Source: a virus. From it: DNA of 64,000 nucleotides. The stretch spans positions 1-64,000 of the IMG/VR virus record IMGVR_UViG_3300007511_000001; one strand, given 5' to 3'. The translations under genes were made by a program, and so were the position numbers. Position 1 is the stretch's first letter, and each line of letters starts with the position of its first letter. This document shows, in pieces, positions 1 to 6,883 of the stretch. The notes beneath the pieces are model-generated. The model saw only the letters and a list, made by a program, of their open reading frames with translations. It did no database searches and had not been told where the DNA came from.

Positions 1-347
1 ACAAGATAATAGTATTGTTCTGTAGCGGCTAGGCTGCTATCATAGGTGATACCAGGTTCAAGATATTCCAGACCATGTATCTCCAAAAGATACTGAAGAG
101 TATCTTCGTAAGAAAAGGGATTATCCTTATTCTGTACAAAGAAAGAGTAGATCCACTTCTCATTTTCGGTTAGAGAAGAAGTTTCTACAAACCGATCAAG
201 AGCCTGTTGACACTGGATTGTGTTTTCAGCAACTGACTCAAGCTGGTGGGTAACAAGCATAGTAGGGTTTGGGGCTGTGGGGCTGGAGCGTTCTGAAGCA
301 CAATTGGCAAAGAAAAGTATTGCCATGAGGGGAATTAAAAGTTTCAT
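1..347 (-). CDS. Small lipoprotein, 3' end cut off by window edge
   Basis: The reading frame opens at an ATG (345-347) preceded by a strong AAAGGAG ribosome site and stays open to the left edge (115 complete codons). The N-terminus MKLLIPLMAILFFANCASE is a short charged start, a hydrophobic stretch and a Cys, as in a lipoprotein signal peptide. The -1 residue is Asn (FANC), which differs from the usual Gly/Ala/Ser but is tolerated in some phyla such as spirochaetes. The mature part is polar, with one more Cys. A TGGTATAAG-type promoter lies about 40 bp upstream. Phage lipoproteins can act in superinfection exclusion or as outer-membrane spanins; nothing here decides. Start and membrane export are well supported, function unknown. 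Confidence 0.75.
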   Translation of the reverse strand, partial: MKLLIPLMAILFFANCASERSSPTAPNPTMLVTHQLESVAENTIQCQQALDRFVETSSLTENEKWIYSFFVQNKDNPFSYEDTLQYLLEIHGLEYLEPGITYDSSLAATEQYYYL

Positions 348-385
348 GATTTACTCCTTTGTTTGTATTAATACCTCCTATGTTT

Positions 386-394
386 CTTATACCC
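386..394 (-). promoter_or_regulatory. Early promoter, extended -10 (GGGTATAAG)
   Basis: First of thirteen copies of the minus-strand motif. It lies next to the upstream terminator and about 40 bp before the lipoprotein start. Confidence 0.65.
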
Positions 395-396
395 TA

Positions 397-420
397 AAAA
401 AAGGGGACAGATGTCCCCTT
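397..420 (-). terminator. Rho-independent terminator
   Basis: On the minus strand AAGGGGACATCTGTCCCC followed by a run of T ends the small gene at 424-627. The T-run leads directly into the next promoter. Confidence 0.8.
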
Positions 421-423
421 GGT

Positions 424-627
424 TTACTTACTATCGACGGGTTTGGCAGACCACGCTGTAGGGTTGCCCTTTAATCCATCTTGACGCATTACCTGCTGAA
501 TGGCAGCGGTTTCCTGGGCATGAATAGCCCGGTGTACACACTGGTCCATAAGCACCGTTTTGCCCGCATGGCGAGCAGTGTGATGACGTTCCATCGGAGC
601 GCCATCGGATCCTGTCGGATTAGCCAC
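424..627 (-). CDS. Small protein of unknown function (67 aa)
   Basis: Polar protein with many His, Gln and Arg residues (ERHHTARHAGKT early, QETAAIQQVMRQ centrally). I place the start at GTG 625-627: it lies 8 nt after a perfect AGGAGG, while the in-frame ATG at 631-633 is only 2 nt from it. A single-gene unit, bounded by a terminator after the stop and the promoter at 744-752. No family recognised. Confidence 0.6.
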   Translation of the reverse strand: MANPTGSDGAPMERHHTARHAGKTVLMDQCVHRAIHAQETAAIQQVMRQDGLKGNPTAWSAKPVDSK

Positions 628-679
628 GATCATCACCTCCTAACACGGCTGTTAAATTGATGCTCTTTTACTAGTGAGC

Positions 680-691
680 CTAGTTTGCCAT
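680..691 (-). other. Three-codon minicistron (Met-Ala-Asn) in leader
   Basis: In the leader of the 67-aa gene, an AGGAGG stands 8 nt before ATG GCA AAC TAG. The following real gene also begins Met-Ala-Asn. It could be a leader peptide or a relic of a duplicated start region. Translation is not shown. Confidence 0.3.
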
Positions 692-743
692 GATTGGAGC
701 CTCCTATTCCTGCTTGTTATAGAAGTAATGATCCTCTATTTAT

Positions 744-752
744 CTTATGCCA
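744..752 (-). promoter_or_regulatory. Early promoter variant TGGCATAAG
   Basis: Same layout as the other copies: terminator T-run, then the motif, then a leader to the gene at 424-627. Confidence 0.55.
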
Positions 753-753
753 T

Positions 754-776
754 AAAAAAGGGCCGAAGCCCTTTGT
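754..776 (-). terminator. Terminator after the 318-aa gene
   Basis: Minus strand AAAGGGCTTCGGCCCTTTTTT: GGGC stem with a TTCG-type loop and a T-run, directly after the stop of the 776-1732 gene. Confidence 0.85.
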
Positions 777-1732
777 TATTCTACCACCGGCTCGAAGTCC
801 GGAAGGAAGATATTTAGGAACGTATCCTCTGAGGCAGCAATCACGTGATATTCCCCGTCATCTGGCAGATCATTTTTCTCAGCTACTATACCAACCAGAT
901 TGTAAGCCTGCTTGATTTTTTCCTGAGATTCTGGACTTAACCGTGCAGCTACGCCAGATTGCATATACCGATCTATAGGTATTATTTCGATCTCTGCATC
1001 TGGGGTTTTTTCCTCCTCTGCAGAGAACTCCACACTGACCGGACTTTCACCTTCCTTAATATTTTCAACAAACTGGGTTTTAAGGTGTTTGTTAAGAGCT
1101 TGTGCCCGGGCAGCTCCGCCTTTGGCTTTTAATTCTTTAACAGATTTGGCCGTGAATTTTAGCAGAAAAGCTGCTTTTTCATATACATCCTTAGGAAGTT
1201 CTTTGCATCCCACAGCCCGGTAACTGTCAAAAGCGACTCTTTCTTCTTCCCTGATATCGAATACCAAGGCAAGTTGCGTAGGTGAAAGATCATATTTTCC
1301 AAGTACCCTTTGCAGGGCATTCCGGTGTGGGGAGTGTTTTTTCCTCTCTTTACCGTTCTTTTCCTCTGTTGGCTCGGTCTTGTCTTTAGACTTTCTTTCA
1401 CCGATCATAAGACGCGGTATATTGTACGGACCTAACTTCTCTACTAAGTATGCCCATGCCGCAGTTAAGGTCATTCCCTGCATTTCTACACACCGCTCTC
1501 CCAGAATGGTCTCTAGGTGATTAAGAGCCATTGTAATTTCGGCAGGCATGGTACGTATACCATGTAAACAGTTGTTTACGAATTTCTTTTCTCGATTGCC
1601 ATAAGGCAGCCCCAGAAGTCGTACCAATTCAGTTTTGGCGACTTTACCGTCTTTCAGCCCAATGTCATTGTTAAGAATGTTAACTAACTTTTCCCACTGA
1701 AAGAATTCAGCTGGTTTTTCTTTGATAGACAT
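776..1732 (-). CDS. Unknown 318-aa protein, possibly DNA-binding
   Basis: The start ATG follows an AAAGGAG site and lies about 45 bp downstream of the promoter at 1777-1785. The protein is helical and charged. Residues 110-135 are a Lys/Glu-rich linker (KSKDKTEPTEEKNGKERKK). A second domain follows with LSPTQLALVFDI and VYEKAAFLLKF, spacing that resembles helix-turn-helix proteins but does not prove one. The C-terminus is acidic and ends in LPDFEPVVE. It is monocistronic with its own terminator. A regulatory role is a guess from size, position and possible HTH segments; no family recognised. Confidence 0.75.
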   Translation of the reverse strand: MSIKEKPAEFFQWEKLVNILNNDIGLKDGKVAKTELVRLLGLPYGNREKKFVNNCLHGIRTMPAEITMALNHLETILGERCVEMQGMTLTAAWAYLVEKLGPYNIPRLMIGERKSKDKTEPTEEKNGKERKKHSPHRNALQRVLGKYDLSPTQLALVFDIREEERVAFDSYRAVGCKELPKDVYEKAAFLLKFTAKSVKELKAKGGAARAQALNKHLKTQFVENIKEGESPVSVEFSAEEEKTPDAEIEIIPIDRYMQSGVAARLSPESQEKIKQAYNLVGIVAEKNDLPDDGEYHVIAASEDTFLNIFLPDFEPVVE

Positions 1733-1776
1733 GTCAGTCTCCTTTGTTGTGATGACGATGTATGCTCCATATAGTA

Positions 1777-1785
1777 CTTATACCA
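1777..1785 (-). promoter_or_regulatory. Early promoter TGGTATAAG
   Basis: Exact consensus copy, immediately after the hairpin at 1787-1812 on the minus strand, driving the 318-aa gene. Confidence 0.7.
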
Positions 1786-1786
1786 T

Positions 1787-1812
1787 AAAAAAGGGAACCG
1801 TTAGGTTCCCTT
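1787..1812 (-). terminator. Terminator closing a gene-free unit
   Basis: Minus strand GGGAACCTAACGGTTCCC followed by T6. No open frame ends here; it closes the transcript that starts at the promoter at 1922-1930. Confidence 0.85.
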
Positions 1813-1915
1813 CGATCATGATAACACATAGACACACTGGGAGCATAGTAAACACAACATCGGGAGTCAAACCCCAGAAAGCTAGGTACTAATGGAAGTG
1901 TGTATAGTTATCCTT
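1788..1915 (-). ncRNA. Candidate small RNA (about 125 nt)
   Basis: Between the promoter at 1922-1930 and the terminator at 1787-1812 there is no reading frame worth calling. The stretch contains a GGGGTTTGACTCCC element that looks like a tRNA T-arm, but the rest does not fold into a tRNA cloverleaf that I can see. Transcript boundaries are inferred from the promoter and terminator only. Confidence 0.45.
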
Positions 1916-1921
1916 ATATTA

Positions 1922-1930
1922 CTTATGCCA
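1922..1930 (-). promoter_or_regulatory. Early promoter variant TGGCATAAG
   Basis: Thirteenth-family copy with C in place of T, located just after the stop of the 72-aa gene and before the gene-free unit. Confidence 0.55.
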
Positions 1931-1940
1931 TAAAGCAGCT

Positions 1941-2159
1941 CTACTTTTGATCGTACTCTGCTGTTTTATCATCGCCGTGTTCTACCTGTGAACGTAGCAC
2001 AGCACTTAGTAAATTACTGCGCCATTCCGTATCTAAATACTGTCTGTATACATACCCCATTACACGAGCTACCATGCCTATAGGTGTATCCGACTGTTCT
2101 GCTATCTCTATATTAAAATCTGTAAGATCTGGTAATTTTTTCTTCTCTTCTTCACTCAT
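1941..2159 (-). CDS. Unknown acidic 72-aa protein
   Basis: Last gene of a coupled group. Its ATG overlaps the end of the gene upstream by 8 nt. It begins MSEEEKKKLPDLTDF and is helical with one aromatic patch (MGYVYRQYLDTEW). No motif recognised. Confidence 0.65.
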   Translation of the reverse strand: MSEEEKKKLPDLTDFNIEIAEQSDTPIGMVARVMGYVYRQYLDTEWRSNLLSAVLRSQVEHGDDKTAEYDQK

Positions 2160-2391
2160 CTTTCAATATTCCTTCTTTAATTAAATGTGCTTTAAACTGC
2201 TCTAAGAGTTTAGCTTTGACCCGTGTCTTTACGCCCAATATTTGGCGCACCTGCACGCTTGGTGCCTGTCTCCATCTTGGCCCATCCGGGTACTTTACTT
2301 CCATTTCTAATTTCTTGTATAAAGCTTTAAGCCCGAATGTCTGTATCTGTTCCGGGGTATCCAGAATTGCTACTTTGTCTTTGTCAGTCAT
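2152..2391 (-). CDS. Unknown 79-aa protein
   Basis: Start at ATG 2389-2391, which overlaps the stop of the upstream gene as ATGA; a GAAGGAAG site lies upstream. A longer in-frame extension exists but lies inside the neighbour. Lys-rich helical C-terminus (GVKTRVKAKLLEQF). Function unknown. Confidence 0.7.
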   Translation of the reverse strand: MTDKDKVAILDTPEQIQTFGLKALYKKLEMEVKYPDGPRWRQAPSVQVRQILGVKTRVKAKLLEQFKAHLIKEGILKDE

Positions 2392-3134
2392 TTGTCTTCC
2401 TTCGGTGTTTGTTTCAAATTCTCTGGCAGAGGAGGAGGATGCTCGTTGGCGTCTTGTGGGTGACACCATGTCTGTGTATACGTGCAACTATCGCAAATCC
2501 AGCCTTGCTTGGTTGGAATAAGCAATTCGCCACATTCGCACGTATATGGGTGTAGATGATCTGCTGCTTGTCTTAATTCAAGGTTTTTTACCTGTTTGTC
2601 AGTCCAGGGAGCATAACACGATCTTACACTGTCTAAAATATTGGCAATGCGCTGAGCTGCTATTTTACGCTGCTCTTCATTACCATATGTTGCGCAACGA
2701 CTACATCCCCCAGACATAAGTGGATTAGCACAAGAACATGCATAGCTGCAAGGTTCCGTAAACAAACATGGACAGCCTGGGTGTGTAGTATGGGTATGAT
2801 TTTGTTCATAATCATGATCATTTCCATCATAAAGTACCAATGCTTCTCGTACTTCTTCGATAGCCGCTCTATAATCACCCGCCACGTGTGGCGACATTAA
2901 CCCTTCATCGCGTTCCAACTCTTTGCTGCCCGCGACTCCATTTAGTACGCTCCACACTCGTTGCTTTGGAAAAGTGTTCTGTTTTTCAACCATCTTATCT
3001 GTATTATCGGTAGCAGTGATTCGCCTATTAGGAAAAACTGATTTGTTTAACGCGTTTTCAATGATCTCCATAGCAGGTATGCCATCTTCTGATTCTAAGG
3101 AAACAATTGCGCGGTCATGGTGTTTGCTTTTCAT
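2388..3134 (-). CDS. Cys-rich double zinc-module protein (248 aa)
   Basis: An N-terminal polar half is followed by a central Cys cluster (CPCLFTEPCSYACSC, then SGGCSRC) and a C-terminal zinc ribbon (CECGELL ... WICDSC). The eight or more Cys pairs imply structural zinc. The central cluster with its GGCSRCATYG block is of a type seen in phage small-protein islands, but I can name no activity. The protein is translationally coupled to the 79-aa gene downstream (ATGA). Its own ribosome site is weak. Confidence 0.8.
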   Translation of the reverse strand: MKSKHHDRAIVSLESEDGIPAMEIIENALNKSVFPNRRITATDNTDKMVEKQNTFPKQRVWSVLNGVAGSKELERDEGLMSPHVAGDYRAAIEEVREALVLYDGNDHDYEQNHTHTTHPGCPCLFTEPCSYACSCANPLMSGGCSRCATYGNEEQRKIAAQRIANILDSVRSCYAPWTDKQVKNLELRQAADHLHPYTCECGELLIPTKQGWICDSCTYTQTWCHPQDANEHPPPLPENLKQTPKEDK

Positions 3135-3143
3135 GATTCTTTA

Positions 3144-3347
3144 TTATCCTCCTCCGCTTACAGCTTTAGCTACACGCCAATCAAGGCGTCGTATCTCTAG
3201 GTCGCCCCACGTATTGGGCTCGTATCCTATTTCTTTTAAGACTAATTCTTTTGCTTCTTCCTCAGATGAAGCTATAGCAAAAGCAAGCCCATCTGACCAA
3301 TCTGGAGCAAAGCCTGTCCAGATGTATAGTTTTAACGATTTTTTCAT
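3144..3347 (-). CDS. Small conserved-looking phage protein (67 aa)
   Basis: Compact sequence with YIWTGFAPDWSDGLAFAIA followed by a Glu-rich helix (SSEEEAKELVLKEI). This arrangement is typical of a small alpha/beta phage protein whose function is unknown. The start overlaps the preceding stop as TAATG, so it is coupled to the 102-aa gene. Confidence 0.75.
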   Translation of the reverse strand: MKKSLKLYIWTGFAPDWSDGLAFAIASSEEEAKELVLKEIGYEPNTWGDLEIRRLDWRVAKAVSGGG

Positions 3348-3655
3348 TACTTAAGTTCCTCTAGTTCCGGATACGCTTCATACATTCTTTTTGTGTAGTC
3401 TTTGAAGTTTTTGAGTAACACGCCACCGTGGGATGATATCGAGTATAGCCCATATGATAACTCCGGCCCCATTTGCTCAAGTGGAAAATGTTCCAAAAAC
3501 TTATCGTTCATCATAATAGCAACTTTGTTATTACTACTAAAACGTTCATCAACTACATCAAATATATAATCCAGAGCATGGTCTATATCACCATGTTTTT
3601 TTCGTAGTAGTATTTCATCTATATCAGCTTGGATGCTTGGAATTATATAACTCAT
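3347..3655 (-). CDS. Unknown 102-aa protein
   Basis: I choose ATG 3653-3655 because it overlaps the stop of the Cys-rich gene upstream (TAATG). A start 14 codons earlier would lie inside that gene. The protein is mostly helical (QADIDEILLRKK) with acidic loops and ends in YPELEELK. No domain recognised. Confidence 0.7.
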   Translation of the reverse strand: MSYIIPSIQADIDEILLRKKHGDIDHALDYIFDVVDERFSSNNKVAIMMNDKFLEHFPLEQMGPELSYGLYSISSHGGVLLKNFKDYTKRMYEAYPELEELK

Positions 3656-3837
3656 TATACTTTCTTTCGCTTGATTTTCTTTGGTGCTTTTACGCACTTG
3701 ACTGCACTCGTATGAGATCTTGCTTTACATTCGCCAGTCTTCTTACACCCTTGTTCTTGCCGATGGCGACCACCGTGAATACACTCCTGACAGACTTTTG
3801 ATGTCACAGATTTTTGATTGCATATAAGTAGAGTCAT
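3655..3837 (-). CDS. Cys-rich basic 60-aa protein
   Basis: Contains CQECIHGGRHRQEQGC and a further CKARSHTSAVKC before a basic tail (KKIKRKK). Four to six Cys and His residues are spaced as in a small zinc-binding or nucleic-acid-binding protein. Coupled to both neighbours. Function unknown. Confidence 0.65.
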   Translation of the reverse strand: MTLLICNQKSVTSKVCQECIHGGRHRQEQGCKKTGECKARSHTSAVKCVKAPKKIKRKKV

Positions 3838-3838
3838 T

Positions 3839-4120
3839 CTACCTTCCTTCGTATTGCCACATAACTGCGTTGCAATAGTTGTGTACTGCTCCTTCAGTCA
3901 TGCCTGTTTTGTGGTCATGTTGTAAATGGATCGGTGCTTTTAGGAAGTTAGGTGGGAATAGTTTCCAGTTTATCTTTTGATCTGTAATATGTTTCGGTGC
4001 AGGCTTTGAAAGCGATTCAGTACAAAACATACACTTATTATTCTGTTCTTTTATGTACTGTTCCCTGACTTCTCTTTTCTGTGATGGGGTGAGGTCGTGA
4101 TATTTTGTTGGTCGTTTCAT
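3839..4120 (-). CDS. HNH endonuclease, endonuclease VII-like
   Basis: The 93-aa protein has a C30-x2-C33 pair, then HLQHDHKTG (His65, His68, Asp69, His70), and VHNYCNAVMW with Asn81 and Cys83. This is the order of the HNH/recombination endonuclease VII family: a zinc site plus the metal-binding HDHxTG catalytic loop. Family members cut branched or double-stranded DNA. In a phage it could resolve recombination intermediates or nick host DNA. The start ATG overlaps the stop of a 51-aa gene. The catalytic residues are intact. Confidence 0.85.
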   Translation of the reverse strand: MKRPTKYHDLTPSQKREVREQYIKEQNNKCMFCTESLSKPAPKHITDQKINWKLFPPNFLKAPIHLQHDHKTGMTEGAVHNYCNAVMWQYEGR

Positions 4121-4272
4121 TTATCTGCCTTCATCCCGCGTATTACTGGGCATGTATCCTGATTACACTTATCATTTCCATTATAGTATTTACAAGCATT
4201 CACAAGATTGGAAATTGGATTATAGTGCCTGCAGTGCTTAAACCAGTGTGCCCATATTCTTAGTATGTTCAT
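4117..4272 (-). CDS. Four-Cys 51-aa protein coupled to the HNH gene
   Basis: Short frame with GGGAGA before ATG 4270-4272 and its stop overlapping the HNH start as ATGA. It contains Cys14, Cys27, Cys36 and Cys41, aromatic and His residues at the N-terminus (WAHWFKHCRHY), and the end CPVIRGMKADK. Four Cys suggest a small zinc knuckle. It overlaps the preceding gene by 35 nt. Confidence 0.65.
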   Translation of the reverse strand: MNILRIWAHWFKHCRHYNPISNLVNACKYYNGNDKCNQDTCPVIRGMKADK

Positions 4273-4456
4273 TTCTCTCCCAAACAATTTTACAGCAGGA
4301 AAGATCTTTAAGTTCCTTTAAACCATCTCGCGCAAAAAGCTCTTCTAGATTTTCCCATGCCTCTTCTTCTGTACTGCCTGTTGCAGCTATAACACCACAA
4401 TCACCTAATATTAGCTTTGGGTTAAGTATTGCCCAAGTTTTGTTTTCTTCTTTCAT
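4238..4456 (-). CDS. Unknown 72-aa protein
   Basis: Start ATG 4454-4456 overlaps the stop of the 45-aa gene upstream (ATGA), which decides it over starts further upstream. A GDCGVIAATGSTEEEAWENL segment gives a beta-turn-helix feel like a small alpha/beta protein. No family recognised. Confidence 0.6.
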   Translation of the reverse strand: MKEENKTWAILNPKLILGDCGVIAATGSTEEEAWENLEELFARDGLKELKDLSCCKIVWERNEHTKNMGTLV

Positions 4457-4590
4457 CGGTACCATCCAAACCATCCTTCCGGTAATCCTTTGTGATAGCG
4501 GTTATATGAAAATCTTACACTATACCAGTGTGGTTCTCCACATTGTAAGTGAATGCACCATACTCTGATGTTAAGCCATAGACTACTCAT
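4453..4590 (-). CDS. Trp/Tyr-rich 45-aa protein
   Basis: Very short frame with a perfect AGGAGG before ATG 4588-4590 and an ATGA junction with the next gene. Strikingly aromatic (five Trp), ending LPEGWFGWYR, with Cys12 and Cys17. Coding is supported by the ribosome site and the coupling, not by homology. Confidence 0.55.
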   Translation of the reverse strand: MSSLWLNIRVWCIHLQCGEPHWYSVRFSYNRYHKGLPEGWFGWYR

Positions 4591-4600
4591 CGTTGGCCTC

Positions 4601-5026
4601 CTATTGTTGCGCTGGTGGGTTCAGTGAATCAAGTGCTGCTTGCTTTGAGTAAACCGTTGTCCCCCGCTTACAACATACAGGGCATTTCCAGTACCAGTGA
4701 TTGCTAAGTGGCGTGTTGATAATATCAACTACAGCATCACAGCCGTAAGGACAGTTCGGCTCCCGTTGTTGCGCTGGGGTGAGTAATTCGTTGCTGACAT
4801 GACGAGCGCAATCACGCCAGCCATTTTGATAACTGTCGTTATCGTTGCCCCCTACAAGGGAGCATTTCCTTAGCAGCATCTCAACCTCACTCCTCTTCAC
4901 ATATTGCGACAGGTCGATCTCGGTGCAACCACCATAGCCGCAATCATCAAGCAGATTGACAATAAACTCTGGTGTTTCGTCTGGCTCTATGGGTATCTCC
5001 ATGACCAGCGTTTTGTTGTTGCTCAT
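4601..5026 (-). CDS. Lar-like zinc-ribbon protein (141 aa)
   Basis: The C-terminal third carries Cys92-x3-Cys96 and Cys115-x2-Cys118 followed by KRGTTVYSKQAALDSLN. This matches the layout of restriction-alleviation Lar-type zinc ribbons, where a Cys pair, an aromatic strand, a second Cys pair and an AI/AL...WN-like helix follow each other. Lar proteins reduce type I restriction. The N-terminal 90 residues are acidic and unfamiliar. An anti-restriction role is inferred from the ribbon alone. Coupled to the 74-aa gene upstream by ATGA. Confidence 0.6.
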   Translation of the reverse strand: MSNNKTLVMEIPIEPDETPEFIVNLLDDCGYGGCTEIDLSQYVKRSEVEMLLRKCSLVGGNDNDSYQNGWRDCARHVSNELLTPAQQREPNCPYGCDAVVDIINTPLSNHWYWKCPVCCKRGTTVYSKQAALDSLNPPAQQ

Positions 5027-5247
5027 AAATTCTCCCTTCTGATGCGTACTGGTAACAAGCCTTTGTTCAAAAACCCTGCTACCTTTTCACCCCATTCTTC
5101 AGGTGTTAATTCGGTAAGGGATAAAGTTTCATACTTGCCGTCACGAAGTTGCCGTACAAATATCTCATTTTCATATTCACGCAAACGCCAGAACCATTCA
5201 GCGAGATTTTGAGGCTCTTCTGGTGGCAGCGTTTTGTTGTCAGGCAT
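5023..5247 (-). CDS. Unknown 74-aa protein
   Basis: Two adjacent ATG codons follow a GGGAGGTG site; the second (5245-5247) has the better spacing. Acidic and aromatic (AEWFWRLREYENEIF), with basic residues at the end (VRIRREN). Overlaps the gene downstream as ATGA. Confidence 0.65.
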   Translation of the reverse strand: MPDNKTLPPEEPQNLAEWFWRLREYENEIFVRQLRDGKYETLSLTELTPEEWGEKVAGFLNKGLLPVRIRRENL

Positions 5248-5524
5248 CATTCACCTCCCGTTGTGTCGGTGTTGGCAAGTTCGGCATCAATATATGCAGC
5301 CATCTCAGCCATGTTGTCGTGGCATCCTTTATGTTCGCAGCCCAAGCAGTCCTTTCATTGTTTATCGTCTTCTTACTAAATATCTTAGGCTTAGTTGGCA
5401 CCGGTCTCGGTATTGCTGGCAGTATTACATGATGCCCTTTTACTATGGGATCATACTTACCAGCGTCTATTTCCTTGTTGGTTTTTATTACGTGGTCTGC
5501 TATTTGTTTGGCTGTTAGCTTCAT
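5240..5524 (-). CDS. Unknown 94-aa protein
   Basis: Begins MKLTAKQIADHVIKTNKEID, an amphipathic helix, followed by a Pro-rich middle (AIPRPVPTKPK) and a Trp-containing helix. No motif recognised. Start lies 1 nt after the previous stop. Confidence 0.65.
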   Translation of the reverse strand: MKLTAKQIADHVIKTNKEIDAGKYDPIVKGHHVILPAIPRPVPTKPKIFSKKTINNERTAWAANIKDATTTWLRWLHILMPNLPTPTQREVNDA

Positions 5525-5525
5525 A

Positions 5526-5696
5526 TCATGCTCCAGTGTCTTTGACTTTTTCTAGAAACCGCTCTGTTTCACAACAGGGACAGCTTCCTGTATCTAAAGC
5601 ACAAATACATTCAGCGCTCTCCAGGTGTTCTTCCAATAATTCAATTGCTTCTTCCAGTAAGGGAAGAGCTTCCATAACTATTTCAGGTTTAATCAT
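5526..5696 (-). CDS. Acidic CxC/CxCC 56-aa protein
   Basis: Short frame that begins at ATG 5694-5696, overlapping the upstream stop as ATGA, and ends just before the next ATG. An acidic helix (EALPLLEEAIELLEEHLE) is followed by CICALDTGSCPCCETE, a compact metal-binding cluster. Real by coupling; function unknown. Confidence 0.65.
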   Translation of the reverse strand: MIKPEIVMEALPLLEEAIELLEEHLESAECICALDTGSCPCCETERFLEKVKDTGA

Positions 5697-6097
5697 GCCA
5701 ATACCTTTCCGAATAGTAGTCTTTTAGTTCCCACTATTAAGACTACGATACCGTTTAAGACGCCTAGGAGCCACGTGACGAGCTCTTTTATAGCTGGTGG
5801 TGGTATAAACGTACCTTCGTACGTTTTAGTCTCGCAGGAGGTGTGTTTGTAGTCCGTTAAGTCTATGAGCGGAGACTCTTCTTCCTCTCCGTTTTCATAG
5901 ACTTCTTCGCCATGCTCTTCCATCGATCTTTCCATATCCATGTTTATTTCGATGGGAATAGTTGATTGCTCCAACGTCCAATGCTTTTCTTGTGGTGGTT
6001 TATTATACTGCAGCGCATTGTAATAGCTGGTGCCCCATATCGTTGCTAATGTTAGCATTGATATGATAAATATAAAAATAAAAAAATATTTACTCAT
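5693..6097 (-). CDS. Two-pass membrane protein (134 aa)
   Basis: Membrane segments lie at about residues 4-23 (FFIFIFIISMLTLATIWG) and 108-128 (WLLGVLNGIVVLIVG). Between them is a strongly acidic soluble loop (MEEHGEEVYENGEEEE). The start ATG 6095-6097 has AAGGA eight bases before it, better than the ATG three codons earlier. Probably an inner-membrane protein. A holin or exclusion role cannot be told apart. Confidence 0.7.
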   Translation of the reverse strand: MSKYFFIFIFIISMLTLATIWGTSYYNALQYNKPPQEKHWTLEQSTIPIEINMDMERSMEEHGEEVYENGEEEESPLIDLTDYKHTSCETKTYEGTFIPPPAIKELVTWLLGVLNGIVVLIVGTKRLLFGKVLA

Positions 6098-6260
6098 AAT
6101 CGTCATCCTTCAGAGGCTCTTTTCGCCTATGTTTGTGTAGTCTATTATTGCGGCAGTGCGGACAGGACCCGTGATTTCTGCAGGTCCTGTCTACTGCTTT
6201 GCTATCGCTGTATTGTCTACGCCAATCTTTTCGGTTAGGATAGCTATTATCGAAAGTCAT
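6090..6260 (-). CDS. Small zinc-finger phage protein (56 aa)
   Basis: Contains CRNHGSCPHCRNNRLHKHRRK, a short zinc finger of a kind found in many phage accessory islands, between a Tyr/Pro start (SYPNRKDWRRQYSD) and an acidic tail. The start ATG 6258-6260 overlaps the upstream stop as ATGA; the stop overlaps the next start by 8 nt. Nucleic-acid binding is plausible, unproven. Confidence 0.7.
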   Translation of the reverse strand: MTFDNSYPNRKDWRRQYSDSKAVDRTCRNHGSCPHCRNNRLHKHRRKEPLKDDDYE

Positions 6261-6508
6261 TTTTGATCCGCCTTAGTCCATTGGTGGTTTATCAACTGCG
6301 TGGAGATATAAGATGTTATATCTTCCACGCGACTTTCTTCTAGTAAGCTTGCTCCGAACGAACATGCCTTAATTGCGTATTCGTCTCTCATTTGTGTTAA
6401 GGCGTACGAATATAGGACAACCTCTGGAATCTTCTGCTTATCGTCTGCCAGTGCTGATATTTCGCTTAGGAGGGAACTAACTGTAGTATATAATTCAGCA
6501 TATGTCAT
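6257..6508 (-). CDS. Unknown 83-aa helical protein
   Basis: All-helical composition (YTTVSSLLSEISALADD) with no motif. ATGA overlap with the zinc-finger gene downstream. An AAAGGAG site precedes the start. Confidence 0.65.
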   Translation of the reverse strand: MTYAELYTTVSSLLSEISALADDKQKIPEVVLYSYALTQMRDEYAIKACSFGASLLEESRVEDITSYISTQLINHQWTKADQK

Positions 6509-6513
6509 TATTT

Positions 6514-6882
6514 TTACTCCTTTTTATATAAAACCTGTAGCCAGATCGGCCCAGAGCCTATTATCCAGAATACCATTAGAGCTGTGTGCAAATAGTATGC
6601 TGATAATATACAAAATATACTAACCAATGTAAACGGCATAATGCTACCAGTTACTTTTACAAGGTATCGGTGAATAGTATATGTGTAATCAACATGGTCG
6701 TCATGCTCTGTTAGGTAGTATAATACTTGTAAAGTTGAGAATACGCCTAAGGCAAATACCGCAGAGGATACTATCCAAAATAGTACGTATGCTTGCGGTA
6801 GCACGAAAGCCGCTAACAGTAAAATGATAGGTACGCCCAAAGTTAGGCGTACCCATATGTTTGTGTTGTTTGTGTTGTTCAT
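6514..6882 (-). CDS. Four-pass membrane protein A (122 aa)
   Basis: Four hydrophobic segments in two pairs (about 12-30, 32-52, 78-96, 98-115) with a charged loop between the pairs (EHDDHVDYTYTIHRYLVK). First-listed of three adjacent membrane proteins of the same size and pair-loop-pair plan. Acts in a membrane; function unknown. Confidence 0.75.
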   Translation of the reverse strand: MNNTNNTNIWVRLTLGVPIILLLAAFVLPQAYVLFWIVSSAVFALGVFSTLQVLYYLTEHDDHVDYTYTIHRYLVKVTGSIMPFTLVSIFCILSAYYLHTALMVFWIIGSGPIWLQVLYKKE

Positions 6883-6883
6883 T

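Noticed and set aside
220-474. Plus-strand frame over the lipoprotein gene
   Set aside because: Antisense to a gene with a clear signal peptide and ribosome site; it crosses a terminator.
1788-1915. tRNA gene
   Set aside because: A T-arm-like stretch exists but acceptor, D and anticodon arms do not assemble.
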